Counted from the stretch's first letter, positions 17,697 to 27,209 are shown. The stretch is DNA of 64,000 bases from Streptomyces fulvorobeus (GCF_013167895.1 NZ_BLWC01000001.1:310001-374000); one strand, 5' to 3'. Translations and numbers: made by a program. The notes: a model not told the origin generated them from the sequence alone.

Positions 17697-18164
17697 ATGT
17701 CGGAAATAGTCACGTGTACGCCGCGAGCTTTGCAGGACGCGGGTAACAGGCGTGCACAGAGCTGGTGGATACCCCGCGTCCCCCACGGTGTGCCGGAGTC
17801 CCGGCGCCGGGTGCAGGAGGCGATGCGCGCCTGGGGCGAACCGAGCGAGCGGATAGAGGCCGCGGCCCTGGTCGTGACCGAACTGGTCGCGAACGCGGTT
17901 CAGCACACCAACAGTCGCCGCATCCGGTGCCGTCTGCTGCGCTCGCACCGCGGAGTCCGCATCTGCGTCTGGGACCGCGGCAGGGGCCGCGTCCCGTCCC
18001 CGCCCCGGCCGGAGGACGTGGCGGCGGCCGCCCCCGACGGCGGATGCCCAGACCCGGAGGACCTGCCGGAGGACGGCAGAGGGCTTCTGCTCGTCGACGC
18101 GCTGGCCGCCCGCTGGGGTACGAGCGCGGGCGGTGCCGGCCGGCTCGTCTGGGCCGACATCTGA
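17697..18164 (+). CDS. Anti-sigma-type ATP-binding protein (HATPase_c_2, RsbW-like)
   Basis: A 155-residue single-domain GHKL ATPase. The N-box is VVTELVANAVQHTNS, and the G-boxes are VWDRGRG and DGRGLLLVDALAARWG. Such proteins are abundant in Streptomyces and act as serine kinases or anti-sigma factors in partner switching. An insertion of about 25 residues rich in Pro, Ala and acidic residues lies between the two ATP-binding boxes. Divergent from the XRE regulator; the upstream inverted repeat may regulate it. The target is unknown. Confidence 0.88.
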   Translation: MSEIVTCTPRALQDAGNRRAQSWWIPRVPHGVPESRRRVQEAMRAWGEPSERIEAAALVVTELVANAVQHTNSRRIRCRLLRSHRGVRICVWDRGRGRVPSPPRPEDVAAAAPDGGCPDPEDLPEDGRGLLLVDALAARWGTSAGGAGRLVWADI

Positions 18165-18220
18165 CCTGGCGGGCGCCGCCCTCCCCGGCCCGGGACCCCG
18201 TGTTCACCCCCGGGGTCCGT

Positions 18221-18904
18221 CTAGGCGGGCGCGGTGCGGCACTCCGGGTGTCCCCAGCCGTTCGGATTCTTGGCGATCGTGTCCTTCGCCGCGTAGGACG
18301 TGCCGCAGTGGCACCGCCCGGCGAACTTCGCCCGGATCGTGCCCGTGCCTGTGGCGCTCCTCGCGCTCTTCGCCGCCCCGCTGCCGGTTCCGACCTTCGC
18401 CGACCGGGCCGGGGCGGGCACCGGAAGCTCGACGGCGCCGTGCGCCGTCCCCGCGGCCCGCTGGGTCACGGCGGCCTCGCTCGCGGCCTGGTCGGCGACC
18501 GCGTTGAGCGCGTCACCGCCCACCTGGTGCGCGGGCACGTACCGGAAGGTCACGCTCCGGCCGCTGAGCAGGGCGTCGATGCGCGTCACCAGTTCCTGGT
18601 TGGCCACGGGCTTGCCGCCCGAGGTCTTCCAGCCGTTGCGCTTCCACCCCGGCAGCCACTTGGTCACCGCGTTCATCGCGTACTGCGAATCCATGCGCAC
18701 CTCGGCCGGCACGGCCGGGTCGGTGGACTCCAGCAGTTCCGCCAGGGCGGTGAGCTCGGCGATGTTGTTGGTGGCGGTCCCCAGCGGCCCGGCCTCCCAG
18801 CGCTCCGGCCGCCCCTGCGCGTCGGCCACGACCCACGCCCAGGCGGCAGGTCCCGGATTCCCCTTCGACGCCCCGTCACACGCGGCGATGATGCACTCGT
18901 CCAT
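18221..18904 (-). CDS. Ribonuclease HI with C-terminal Cys/His extension
   Basis: A 227-residue protein. Residues 1-150 are a type I RNase H domain with the carboxylates in AACDGASKGNPGP, NIAELTAL, VRMDSQYAMNAV and NAVADQAA. It degrades the RNA strand of RNA-DNA hybrids. A low-complexity linker rich in Ala, Ser and Lys then leads to FAGRCHCGTSYAAKD and GWGHPECRTAP, where CxC...HxxC could bind zinc. RNases HI normally end near 155 residues, so the tail is an extra module; it may be a nucleic-acid-binding finger. The ATG at 18904 has AGGGG close upstream. Confidence 0.9.
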   Translation of the reverse strand: MDECIIAACDGASKGNPGPAAWAWVVADAQGRPERWEAGPLGTATNNIAELTALAELLESTDPAVPAEVRMDSQYAMNAVTKWLPGWKRNGWKTSGGKPVANQELVTRIDALLSGRSVTFRYVPAHQVGGDALNAVADQAASEAAVTQRAAGTAHGAVELPVPAPARSAKVGTGSGAAKSARSATGTGTIRAKFAGRCHCGTSYAAKDTIAKNPNGWGHPECRTAPA

Positions 18905-19052
18905 GCCCCTGATCATGCCAGCCCCGCAGCGGCCCGGTTCCCCCCACCGAAACGCTGCGGCTGCCCGGGCCGGGCGTGCGGGGCCCGGGGAACCGGAGCG
19001 CCCCGGCGGTGGATTCACCGGCCGGGGCGCTCGGGGTGGAACAGGGCGAGGA

Positions 19053-19550
19053 TCAGAGCTGGCCGGAGGCGGAGACGAGGATCTCGGCCTTCGTCTTGCC
19101 GTTGCCCGAGCCGTAGGACTCGATCGTGCGGACCAGCTCCATGCTGGCGTCGTCGGCCACCTCGCCGAAGACGACGTGCTTGCCGTCGAGCCACGGCGTC
19201 ACGACGGTGGTGATGAAGAACTGCGAGCCGTTGCTGTTCGGACCGGCGTTGGCCATGGAGAGCAGGCCCGGCTTGGTGTGCTTCAGGGTGAAGTTCTCGT
19301 CGGCGAACTTCTCACCGTAGATGCTCTTGCCGCCCGTGCCGTTCTGACGGGTGAAGTCGCCGCCCTGGAGCATGAAGTCCGGGATGACACGGTGGAACGG
19401 CGAGCCGGCGTAGCCGAAGCCCGGTTCGCCCGTGGACAGGGCACGGAAGTTCTCAACCGTCTTGGGAACGATGTCGTCGAAGAGGTTGAAGACGATCCGC
19501 CCGGCGGGCTTGCCGTCGATGGTGATGTCGAAGTAGGTCTTGATTGTCAT
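19053..19550 (-). CDS. Cyclophilin-type peptidyl-prolyl cis-trans isomerase
   Basis: A 165-residue cytosolic cyclophilin that catalyses Xaa-Pro isomerisation. The active-site segments are complete: [18 protein letters not shown] (catalytic Arg), [17 protein letters not shown], and [12 protein letters not shown]. The C-terminus [15 protein letters not shown] is typical of bacterial PpiA/PpiB. No signal peptide. AGGATGG precedes the ATG at 19550. It appears to be a single-gene unit. Confidence 0.95.
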   Translation of the reverse strand: MTIKTYFDITIDGKPAGRIVFNLFDDIVPKTVENFRALSTGEPGFGYAGSPFHRVIPDFMLQGGDFTRQNGTGGKSIYGEKFADENFTLKHTKPGLLSMANAGPNSNGSQFFITTVVTPWLDGKHVVFGEVADDASMELVRTIESYGSGNGKTKAEILVSASGQL

Positions 19551-19701
19551 GAAGCCATCCTGACATTCCCCGGCACCTCCGGATGCACGGCACCCCCCTC
19601 CACCGGCCCCCACGGCCTCCATCGGACGTGGTCAGGGCCCCCGAGCAGGCGCCGCGGCCGGCGCGTCGCCTGCCGTTTCCCGGACGGGGAGCCCGGAACG
19701 G

Positions 19702-19732
19702 TTGACCTCAGGTTTGGTTCAGGTCTTAGCGT
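19702..19732 (+). promoter_or_regulatory. Candidate promoter of the ABC exporter (TTGACC / TAGCGT)
   Basis: TTGACC (19702-19707) and TAGCGT (19727-19732) are separated by 19 bases, slightly longer than ideal. The spacer contains two copies of TCAGGT (19708-19713 and 19719-19724), which might bind a regulator. The leader to the ATG at 19809 would be about 70 bases. Confidence 0.35.
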
Positions 19733-19808
19733 TCTCTCCGTAACCCCCGGGGGCCGTACCGGCCGACGGGTAGCCCGCGTCGCCCGACACCTACCGGAGA
19801 AACCACTC

Positions 19809-21724
19809 ATGAGCATGGAAATGACCGCCTGGTCGTCGCTGCACAGCGCGATGACCGCACAGAAGGACCGACGGCCCTTCTCGCGGGCGACGCTGCGCCG
19901 CATCGTCTCCTTCGCCCGTCCGCACCGACGGCGGATCTACCGCTTCCTGGCGCTCAGCGTGGTCACCGCGCTCCTCGCGGTCGCCACCCCCGTACTGGCG
20001 GGGGTGTCGTCGACGCGATCATCCAGGGCCGCGACTCCGGGGTGGTGACCAGGCTCGCGGTACTCATCGCGGTCATCGCGGTGGCCGAGGCGGCCCTCGG
20101 ACTGCTCACCCGGTGGCTGTCCGCCGGCCTCGGCGAGGGACTGATCCTGGATCTGCGCACGGCGGTCTTCGACCACGTCCAGCGGATGCCGATCGCCTTC
20201 TTCACCCGGACCAGGACCGGGGCACTCGTCAGCAGGCTCAACAACGACGTCATCGGGGCACAGCGGGCTTTCAGCAACACGCTGTCCGGCGTCGTCTCCA
20301 ACCTGGTCACCCTGCTGCTGACGATGGCCGTCATGCTCAGCATCTCCTGGCAGATCACACTGCTCGCGCTGGTCCTGCTGCCGGTGTTCGTCGTCCCGGC
20401 GCGCCGGATGGGCTCGCGGATGGCCGGGCTTCAGCGTGAGGCCGCGCACCACAACGCCGCCATGGGCACGCAGATGACCGAGCGCTTCTCCGCACCGGGG
20501 GCGACCCTCGTCAAGCTCTTCGGGCGCCCCGCCGAGGAGTCGGCGGAGTTCGCCGCCCGGGCCGGCCACGTGCGTGACATCGGAGTCCGTACGGCCATGG
20601 CCCAGGCCACCTTCATCACGGCCCTGACCCTGGTGTCCGCCCTGGCCCTCGCCCTGGTCTACGGGCTCGGCGGGTACTACGCGCTGCGCGGGTCCCTCGA
20701 CCCGGGCGCGATCGTCGCCCTCGCCCTGCTGCTGACCCGCCTCTACGCGCCCCTGACCGCACTGGCCGGGGCCCGCGTCGAGGTGATGAGCGCGCTGGTC
20801 AGCTTCGAGCGGGTCTTCGAGATCCTGGATCTGCAACCGCTCATCACCGACAGGCCCGACGCCCGCCGGGTACCGGACGGCCCGGTGTCCGTGGAGTTCG
20901 ACGGGGTCTCCTTCGGCTACCCGTCCGCGGACAAGGTGTCCCTCGCCTCGCTGGAGGACGTCGCGACGCTGGACTCCCGCGAGGGCACGGAGGTCCTGCA
21001 CGACGTCTCCTTCCGCGCCGAACCCGGCCGGATGGTCGCCCTGGTCGGTTCCTCCGGCGCGGGGAAGTCCACGATCGCGCAGCTGCTCCCCCGGCTGTAC
21101 GACACCGACGCGGGCTCCGTACGGCTGAACGGCGTCGACGTACGCGATCTCACCGGCGACTCGATCCGCGAGACCCTCGGCATGGTGACCCAGGACGGGC
21201 ACCTGTTCCACGAGTCCGTCCGCGCGAACCTGCTGCTCGCCCGGCCGGACGCCACCGAGGACGACATCTGGGACGCCCTGCGCCGCTCCCGCCTGGACGG
21301 TCTGATCGCCTCGCTGCCCGAAGGGCTCGACACGGTCGTCGGCGAACGCGGATACCGGCTCTCGGGCGGGGAGCGCCAACGGCTGACCATCGCCCGGCTG
21401 CTGCTGGCCCGCCAGCGCGTGGTGATCCTCGACGAGGCGACGGCCCACCTCGACTCGACCTCCGAGGCGGCCGTGCAGGAGGCTCTGGCCGAGGCGCTGG
21501 AGGGCAGGACCGCCGTGGTGATCGCCCACCGGCTCTCGACCGTACGGGCCGCCGACCTGATCCTGGTCGTCGAGGCGGGCCGGATCGTGGAACGCGGAAC
21601 CCACACCGAGCTGCTGGCCGCGGGCGGCAGGTACGAGCAGCTGTACCGCACCCAGTTCGAGCGCCCCGCAGCGGAGGAGCGTCCCGAGGAGGGCCGGCCG
21701 CACGGCGCACAGCCCGTCCGCTGA
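19809..21724 (+). CDS. ABC exporter, fused permease-ATPase, with one frameshift
   Basis: About 638 residues if the frame is repaired. An N-terminal ABC-exporter membrane domain (FLALSVVTALLAVATPVLAG, LVTLLLTMAVMLSISW) is followed by an ATPase with Walker A GSSGAGKST, Q-loop MVTQDGHLF, signature LSGGERQR, Walker B VVILDEATAHLD and switch His in IAHRLS. It probably works as a homodimer. The frame changes within G run 20000-20004; adding one G gives LAGGVVDAII and joins the two parts. The downstream part alone starts with an ATG at 20042. The ATG at 19809 is the natural start (MSMEMTAWSS). Substrate unknown; no regulator adjacent. Confidence 0.8.
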
Positions 21725-21846
21725 ACCACCCCCGGGTCCCGCCCCTCGCTTTCACGTCTTCGCTGTGCGGACGGGTTCGCTGTGCGGACGGGGCGGGACT
21801 CGGCGAAGCTTGGTGGCAGACCCTGCAACCGCACGCGGAGGTGCTG

Positions 21847-22857
21847 ATGGAGCCGGTGAGCGCGCTGCGCCGGATCGCGTTCCTGCTGGAGCGGTCGCAG
21901 GCCAGGACGTACCGGGTGCAGGCGTTCCGCAGAGCAGCCGACGCGATCGCCGCGATCTCCCCGGACGACCTGGCGGAGCTGGTCTCCCACGGGTCGCTGG
22001 AGTCGGTGGACGGCATCGGGCCGAAGACCGCCCAGCTGATCCGGGAGGCCCGGGGCGGCGCGGTCCCCGGCTATCTGGAGCGGCTGGAGGCGGAGGCCGA
22101 CGCCCCGCTCGCAGCGGGCGGTGAGGCGCTCCGGGCCCTGCTGCGGGGCGACTGCCACCTGCACTCGGACTGGTCGGACGGCGGTAGCCCGATCGAGGAG
22201 ATGGGCCGTGCGGCACGGGAGCTGGGCCACGAGTGGGCGGTCCTGACCGACCACTCGCCACGGCTGACGGTGGCCAACGGGCTGTCACCCGAGCGGCTGC
22301 GCAGGCAGCTGGCCGAGGTGGCTGAGCTCAACGAGCGGTGGGCACCGTTCCAGCTGCTGACGGGCATCGAGTGCGACATCCTGGCGGACGGCTCGCTCGA
22401 CCAGGAGCCGGAGCTTCTTGAGCGGCTGGACGTGGTGGTGGCGTCCGCCCACTCCAAGCTGCGGATGGACGCGGCCGCGATGACACGGCGTCTGGTTGCG
22501 GCGGTCCGCAACCCGCACACCGACATCCTCGGGCACTGCACCGGGCGTCTGCTGACCGGCCGGGGGCGGCCGGAGTCCGAGTTCGACGCGGACCAGGTCT
22601 TCGCCGCGTGCGCCGAGGCCGGTACGGCTGTGGAGATCAACAGCCGCCCCGAACGGCTCGACCCGCCCCGGCGCCTGCTGAGGCAGGCCGTCGAGGCGGG
22701 TGTGCTGTTCTCGGTCGACACCGACGCGCACGCCCCCGGCCAGCTCACGTGGCAGATCTACGGCTGTGCGCGTGCGGAGGAGTGCGGGGTGCCGGCGGAG
22801 CGGGTCGTCACGGCGTGGAGCGCCGACGAGCTGCTGGCCTGGACCGGCGGGTCGTGA
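21847..22857 (+). CDS. PHP-domain phosphoesterase with N-terminal Pol-X-like HhH domain
   Basis: A 336-residue protein. Residues 1-75 resemble the helix-hairpin-helix domain of family X polymerases (RTYRVQAFRRAADAI, then ESVDGIGPKTAQLIREAR). Residues 98-330 are a PHP metal-dependent phosphoesterase with DCHLHSDWSDGG, VLTDHSPR, VASAHSKL, ILGHCTG and SVDTDAHAP as metal ligands. Bacterial PolX carries HhH and PHP flanking a polymerase palm; here the palm is absent, so this is a stand-alone HhH-PHP protein. A nuclease or phosphatase role on DNA is inferred. GGAGG is 5 bases before the ATG at 21847; the GTG at 21841 overlaps that site and is unlikely. Confidence 0.85.
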   Translation: MEPVSALRRIAFLLERSQARTYRVQAFRRAADAIAAISPDDLAELVSHGSLESVDGIGPKTAQLIREARGGAVPGYLERLEAEADAPLAAGGEALRALLRGDCHLHSDWSDGGSPIEEMGRAARELGHEWAVLTDHSPRLTVANGLSPERLRRQLAEVAELNERWAPFQLLTGIECDILADGSLDQEPELLERLDVVVASAHSKLRMDAAAMTRRLVAAVRNPHTDILGHCTGRLLTGRGRPESEFDADQVFAACAEAGTAVEINSRPERLDPPRRLLRQAVEAGVLFSVDTDAHAPGQLTWQIYGCARAEECGVPAERVVTAWSADELLAWTGGS

Positions 22858-22890
22858 ACCTGTACCGGGGCGGCGCCTCGGCGATGACGC

Positions 22891-23301
<411 letters not shown>

Positions 23302-23362
23302 GGAATGCCCTTCTTTCCTGTCGCGGTGACCGGCCCGGTCACCCCTGACAACAAACAATGGC

Positions 23363-23384
23363 ACACAATTCAGTTGTGTACAAC
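23363..23384. promoter_or_regulatory. Candidate OhrR operator in the ohr-ohrR intergenic region
   Basis: Two overlapping inverted repeats lie in an AT-rich stretch between the divergent genes: ACACAA-TTCAG-TTGTGT (23363-23379) and GTTG-TGTA-CAAC (23373-23384). OhrR operators in other bacteria are similar TTGT/ACAA palindromes, so this is the expected place and type of site. Confidence 0.65.
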
Positions 23385-23414
23385 CTGATAGCCCGCGAGG
23401 AGTATCCTGGAGTC

Positions 23415-23897
23415 ATGACCCCTACGCCGGCCTCCGCCGCCCTCCCGCCCGCCCCGGACGCGGAACTGCTGCGCCTCGACCACCAAGTCTGCTTCACCCT
23501 GCACGCCGCTTCGCGGGCCTTCGGCGGGGTGTACCGGAGCGCGCTGAGGGATCTGGGGCTGACCTATACCCAGTACCTCGTGATGCTCGTGCTGTGGGAG
23601 CACGGACCGCAACAGGTCAAAACGATCGGAGAGCGCCTCCGTCTGGACTCCGGGACCCTGTCCCCGCTGCTCAGAAGGGTGGAAACGGCCGGACTCGTCG
23701 TCCGGGTGCGCGGTCCGCGGGACGAACGCGCGGTGACCGTCCACCTCACGGACGCCGGCGCGGAACTGCGCGAACGCGCCCTGCCGGTTCCGCGCGCGGT
23801 CCTCGAAACCGGCGGGCTCTCGGCGGCGGAGGCCGCCGAGCTGCGAGACGTTCTCGGTCGGCTCGCCTCGTCCCTCGACGCGGCGCACCCGGGCTGA
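23415..23897 (+). CDS. ohrR: MarR-family peroxide-sensing repressor OhrR
   Basis: A 160-residue winged-helix MarR protein. The redox-sensing Cys26 in LDHQVCFTLHAASR is in the conserved OhrR position. LGLTYTQYLVMLVLWEHGP, the recognition region DSGTLSPLLRRVETAGLV and the wing RDERAVTVHLT follow. On oxidation by organic peroxides it would release the ohr promoter. Divergent from ohr with a shared operator. CTGGAG precedes the ATG at 23415. Confidence 0.92.
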   Translation: MTPTPASAALPPAPDAELLRLDHQVCFTLHAASRAFGGVYRSALRDLGLTYTQYLVMLVLWEHGPQQVKTIGERLRLDSGTLSPLLRRVETAGLVVRVRGPRDERAVTVHLTDAGAELRERALPVPRAVLETGGLSAAEAAELRDVLGRLASSLDAAHPG

Positions 23898-23998
23898 ACG
23901 GACGGGGCAGGACGGCCTCGGCCGGCGCCGTGGACTCCTCGCCGGCAGGGCCGCCCCCGCGCTGCCCGGCGCACCTGTGAGCGCCCGGGTACGAGAGG

Positions 23999-24958
23999 TC
24001 AGCCCTTGTACTCCATGGCCATGACCCCCCAGCTGAACCCGAGCGCACTCGTCGCGTGCAGGACCAGGTCGCCGGGCGCGAGCTTGTCCGCGGCGATGAG
24101 TTCCTGCATCGCGATGAAGGTGTCCGCGGCACCCATGTGACCGAGCCGGTGGTAGTTGAGGACGCTCCGGCTCTCCGGCAGGCCCAGGTCCCTCAGCAGC
24201 CGCTCGTGGATGGGCCTGCTGCCATGGGTGACGAGCAGGTAGGCGACGTCGGTGACGTCCTTGCCGAGCGAGGCGAGGAGTTCCGTGATCAGAGTGGTGA
24301 AGTTCTCCGCGTACGCCTCGGCCAGGCCGTCCCGGTCGCCGTTCCGCCGGATGATCATCCCGTCACCGTCACGGACACCGGAGTAGTAGTCGCACCAGCT
24401 CGGATCGGTACGCAGGCGCGAGCCCAGGACCTCCGCCGTGGTGCCGGCCGACGACAGCAGGAACGCGCCGCCCGCGTCACCCTGGTTGAACATCTCCTTG
24501 GCGGTGGGATCGCCGTAGTCGAGCAGGGTGCTCACCCGGTCGCCGATCAGCACGAGCACCGACTCGCCCTCGCGTCCGGCCAGCGCGTCGCTGCCGATCT
24601 GGAGCGCGGCGGTCACGGCGTTGCAGTAGTTCGTCAGCTCGTAGCAGTACGCCCCCGTGATGCCCAGCTCCTGCGCCACCTTCGCCGCCGGTGACCAGAA
24701 CGCCTTGTCCCACTCCCCCGTACCGGCGTAGATCACGGTCCGTACGGCCGAGGGCGGCACCTGCGTCCGCTTCATCACCTGCTGCGCGGCCCGCAGCGCG
24801 AGTTCCCACTCCGTCTCCCCCTCCCCGAGGACCGGGTAGCTGTCGCACGTCGTGATGACGCGTACGTCATCCTCGGAGAGTCCCGACTGTGCCGCCATCT
24901 CGCGGACGCTTCTGCGCGCCGACGGGAAGGTGATCTCGAAGTCCGTTATTCCGGCCAT
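23999..24958 (-). CDS. KASIII (FabH)-like condensing enzyme or acyltransferase with unusual active site
   Basis: A 319-residue thiolase-fold protein. The nucleophile is Cys112 in YELTNYCNAVTAAL. The His that normally lies in a PHQAN motif appears as His245 in LLVTHGSRPI, and the usual Asn position carries LGHMGAAD (His274, Asp279 nearby). A Cys-His-non-Asn triad is known from KASIII-type acyltransferases of secondary metabolism (CerJ class), which make esters or amides rather than C-C bonds; that role is inferred here. It is the last gene of a five-gene same-strand unit, 37 bases after the acyl-CoA dehydrogenase. No ACP gene is nearby, so a CoA thioester substrate is likely. Confidence 0.82.
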   Translation of the reverse strand: MAGITDFEITFPSARRSVREMAAQSGLSEDDVRVITTCDSYPVLGEGETEWELALRAAQQVMKRTQVPPSAVRTVIYAGTGEWDKAFWSPAAKVAQELGITGAYCYELTNYCNAVTAALQIGSDALAGREGESVLVLIGDRVSTLLDYGDPTAKEMFNQGDAGGAFLLSSAGTTAEVLGSRLRTDPSWCDYYSGVRDGDGMIIRRNGDRDGLAEAYAENFTTLITELLASLGKDVTDVAYLLVTHGSRPIHERLLRDLGLPESRSVLNYHRLGHMGAADTFIAMQELIAADKLAPGDLVLHATSALGFSWGVMAMEYKG

Positions 24959-24995
24959 GTTCTGCTCCGTCCGGTCGGTTGTGCCGATCTGCTGT

Positions 24996-26135
24996 CTACG
25001 AGAAGAAGAGGGGCTTGCCCGCGTAGTAGGCGTCGATGGCCTCGCTCATGCTGGAGCGCGAGGGCGGATGGAAGACCAGGGCCTGGGCGGCGGACGCGAG
25101 GTAGGCGATCTCGGGCGAGCGGATGTAGGTCATGCCGCCCAGCGTCTCGACCGCCATGGCGACGACCCTGGTGAGCACGTCCTGCACGGAGTAGCGGGTG
25201 AACAGGGAGGCGGCGGCGCAGTCGTTGCCGAGGTCGCCGTCCATGATCCGGCGTGCGAGTCCCTCGACCAGCGAGGCGGCGGTCTCCACGAGGAGGCACA
25301 GCTGGGCGCGTTCGGCGGCCGTACCGCGCCGCTCGTCAAGGGCGCGGGCGACCAGGGAACTGGCGACACCGGTGTAGGCGGCGGCGATGATCATCTGGAA
25401 CCAGATGACGCCGGTCTCGTTGAGTTCGTCGAGCTTCTCGGCAGCGGCCGGGGGCGCCCGGAGCAGGTCCTCGTCCGTGACGAACACATCCTCCAGCCGG
25501 ACTTCGTGGCTCTCCGCCGCCACCAGCGGGAACGTCGACCAGAACGGGTGGACGGAGATGCCCGGGGTGTCGGCGGGCAGCACCAGCAGCGCCATCTCCG
25601 GGCTGCCGTCCCGTCCGCTCACGCCCACACTGGCGGTGAGCAGGTCCATGGAGCGCGACAGGCTGCACGGCTTCTTCGAGCCGCTGACGAGGTAGCCGCC
25701 GGACGTCTCGCGGGCCTGGACCGCGGGGCTCAGGATGCCTCGGCCGGACCGTCCCTCCGCGAAGCCCGAGGCCAGGAGCGACCGCTTCTCCGCCATGACG
25801 TCGAGGACGGTCTTGCGCAGTTTGGAGTCGTCGCCGTAGAGGGGCGAGAGGGAGTAGAGCATCCCGACCGAGAAGTGGTGCATCGCGGTCGCCACCGCGA
25901 GGGAGGGGGCGAGCGACCCCAGCGCACGGACGACCCGGACCGCGTCGAGGGCCGAGGCGCCGATGCCGTCGTACTCGCCCGGGATCAGGAGGTTGGGGCC
26001 ACCGTACTGTTTGAACAGGGCGAGTGCGGGGCTCTGCGCCGACTCCAGCTCATCGAACGGTACGTCGGCCAGCCGGCCGGCGAGACCCGGTAACAGCCTC
26101 TCGCAGGCGGCGAGATCGTGGTGCAGGAACTTCAC
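24996..26135 (-). CDS. Acyl-CoA dehydrogenase-like flavoprotein, TTA codon 15
   Basis: A 379-residue protein with the acyl-CoA dehydrogenase fold: an N-terminal helical domain (YDGIGASALDAVRVVRALGS), a middle beta region (GYLVSGSKKPCSLSRS, MALLVLPADTPGISV) and a C-terminal FAD-binding helical domain (VETLGGMTYIRSPEIAYLASAAQALVF). It may desaturate or oxidise a thioester-bound chain. The GTG at 26135 follows GGAAGGTATGGAAG. Codon 15 is TTA (26091-26093), rare in Streptomyces and read by the bldA tRNA, pointing to developmental control. Fourth gene of the operon. Confidence 0.85.
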   Translation of the reverse strand: MKFLHHDLAACERLLPGLAGRLADVPFDELESAQSPALALFKQYGGPNLLIPGEYDGIGASALDAVRVVRALGSLAPSLAVATAMHHFSVGMLYSLSPLYGDDSKLRKTVLDVMAEKRSLLASGFAEGRSGRGILSPAVQARETSGGYLVSGSKKPCSLSRSMDLLTASVGVSGRDGSPEMALLVLPADTPGISVHPFWSTFPLVAAESHEVRLEDVFVTDEDLLRAPPAAAEKLDELNETGVIWFQMIIAAAYTGVASSLVARALDERRGTAAERAQLCLLVETAASLVEGLARRIMDGDLGNDCAAASLFTRYSVQDVLTRVVAMAVETLGGMTYIRSPEIAYLASAAQALVFHPPSRSSMSEAIDAYYAGKPLFFS

Positions 26136-26204
26136 GCTTCCATACCTTCCCGTAGGGGGCGTGTGGGGGGTGGGCGACGGACGGAACACCGTGGACGGCG
26201 GCGG

Positions 26205-27209
26205 TCAGTTGCCGACCAGCGTCATGAGGAACGGGGGGTAGCGGTCACCGTGCACGGCGTTCGCCGGCACGGCCGAGGCCACCGCCGCCAGTTCGTCGGC
26301 GGACAGCTGCACCGAGACTGCGGCGAGGTTCTCCGCCAGGTGGTCCCGTCGTGCGGTCCCGGGGATGGGGACGATGTCGTCGCCCTGCTGGTGGAGCCAG
26401 GCCAGGGCGAGTTGGGCGACGGTGATGCCGTGCGCGTCGGCCAGGGGCCGGAGCGCGTCCACCACCGCCACGTTGCGGCGCAGATGCGGCGGGTCGAACC
26501 TGGGCAGTGTGCGCCGGAAGTCCGTCGCGGGGCCGAGGTCCGCCTCCGAGCGGATGCGCCCGGTCAGAAAGCCCCGGCCCAGCGGGCTGGACGCGATCAG
26601 GCCCACACCGAGCTCCCGGCAGACCGGCAGGATCTCGACCTCGACGTCCCGGCTCCAGAGCGACCACTCGCTCTGGACCGCGGTGACGGGGTGGATCGCG
26701 TGCGCGCGGCGGAGGGTGGCGGCGGAGACCTCCGAAAGGCACACGTCCAGCACCTTCCCCTCCGCGACGAGCTCCGCCATCGCACCCATGGCCTCCTCGA
26801 TGTCCTCGCCGGGGGCGGCCCAGTGCTTGACGTAGAGGTCCAGGTGGTCCACGCCGAGGCGGCGCAGGGAGGCGTGACAGCGCTCCCGGATGTAGGCCCG
26901 GTCCCCGCGCACGCCCAGGAACTTGCCCTGCGCGTCACGTTCGAGACCGACCTTGGTGGACAGGAGCACGCGGTCCCGCCGCCCCGCGACGGCCCGTCCG
27001 AGCAGCCGCTCCCCCTCGCCGAGTCCCTGGACGTCGGCGGTGTCCAGGAGCGCGACACCGCGGTCGATCGCCTCGTGCACCGTGGCGAGGGCCTCCGCGG
27101 GGTCGGCGACCCCGTAGAACGACGTGGTGCTGAGGCAGCCCAGGCCCTGGGCCGGCACCTTCAGCCTGCCGAGGCGGTGGGTGGGGAGCGGTGGTGGAGC
27201 GGTCGTCAT
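26205..27209 (-). CDS. Aldo/keto reductase-like protein lacking the catalytic Tyr
   Basis: A 334-residue TIM-barrel protein of the AKR superfamily. Asp56 in LLDTADVQG, Lys86 in LLSTKVG and His129 in LYVKHWAAP match three of the four catalytic residues. The Tyr of the usual DTADxYG motif is Gln61, coded CAG. The NADPH region SPLGRGFLTGRI and VPIPGTARRDHL is kept. Without Tyr the general acid is missing, so carbonyl reduction is doubtful; it may be a different enzyme or a binding protein. The ATG at 27209 is 55 bases after the nitroreductase stop. Third gene in the operon. Confidence 0.85.
   Translation of the reverse strand: MTTAPPPLPTHRLGRLKVPAQGLGCLSTTSFYGVADPAEALATVHEAIDRGVALLDTADVQGLGEGERLLGRAVAGRRDRVLLSTKVGLERDAQGKFLGVRGDRAYIRERCHASLRRLGVDHLDLYVKHWAAPGEDIEEAMGAMAELVAEGKVLDVCLSEVSAATLRRAHAIHPVTAVQSEWSLWSRDVEVEILPVCRELGVGLIASSPLGRGFLTGRIRSEADLGPATDFRRTLPRFDPPHLRRNVAVVDALRPLADAHGITVAQLALAWLHQQGDDIVPIPGTARRDHLAENLAAVSVQLSADELAAVASAVPANAVHGDRYPPFLMTLVGN

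Noticed and set aside
15425..17746. 773-codon plus-strand open frame
   Set aside because: It lies opposite the phosphatase and XRE regulator genes and has no motif; it is a shadow of high GC at third positions.
19701..19732. PHO-box reading of the sequence before the ABC exporter
   Set aside because: Only the first unit resembles GTTCACC; the 11-base periodic units do not match the consensus.
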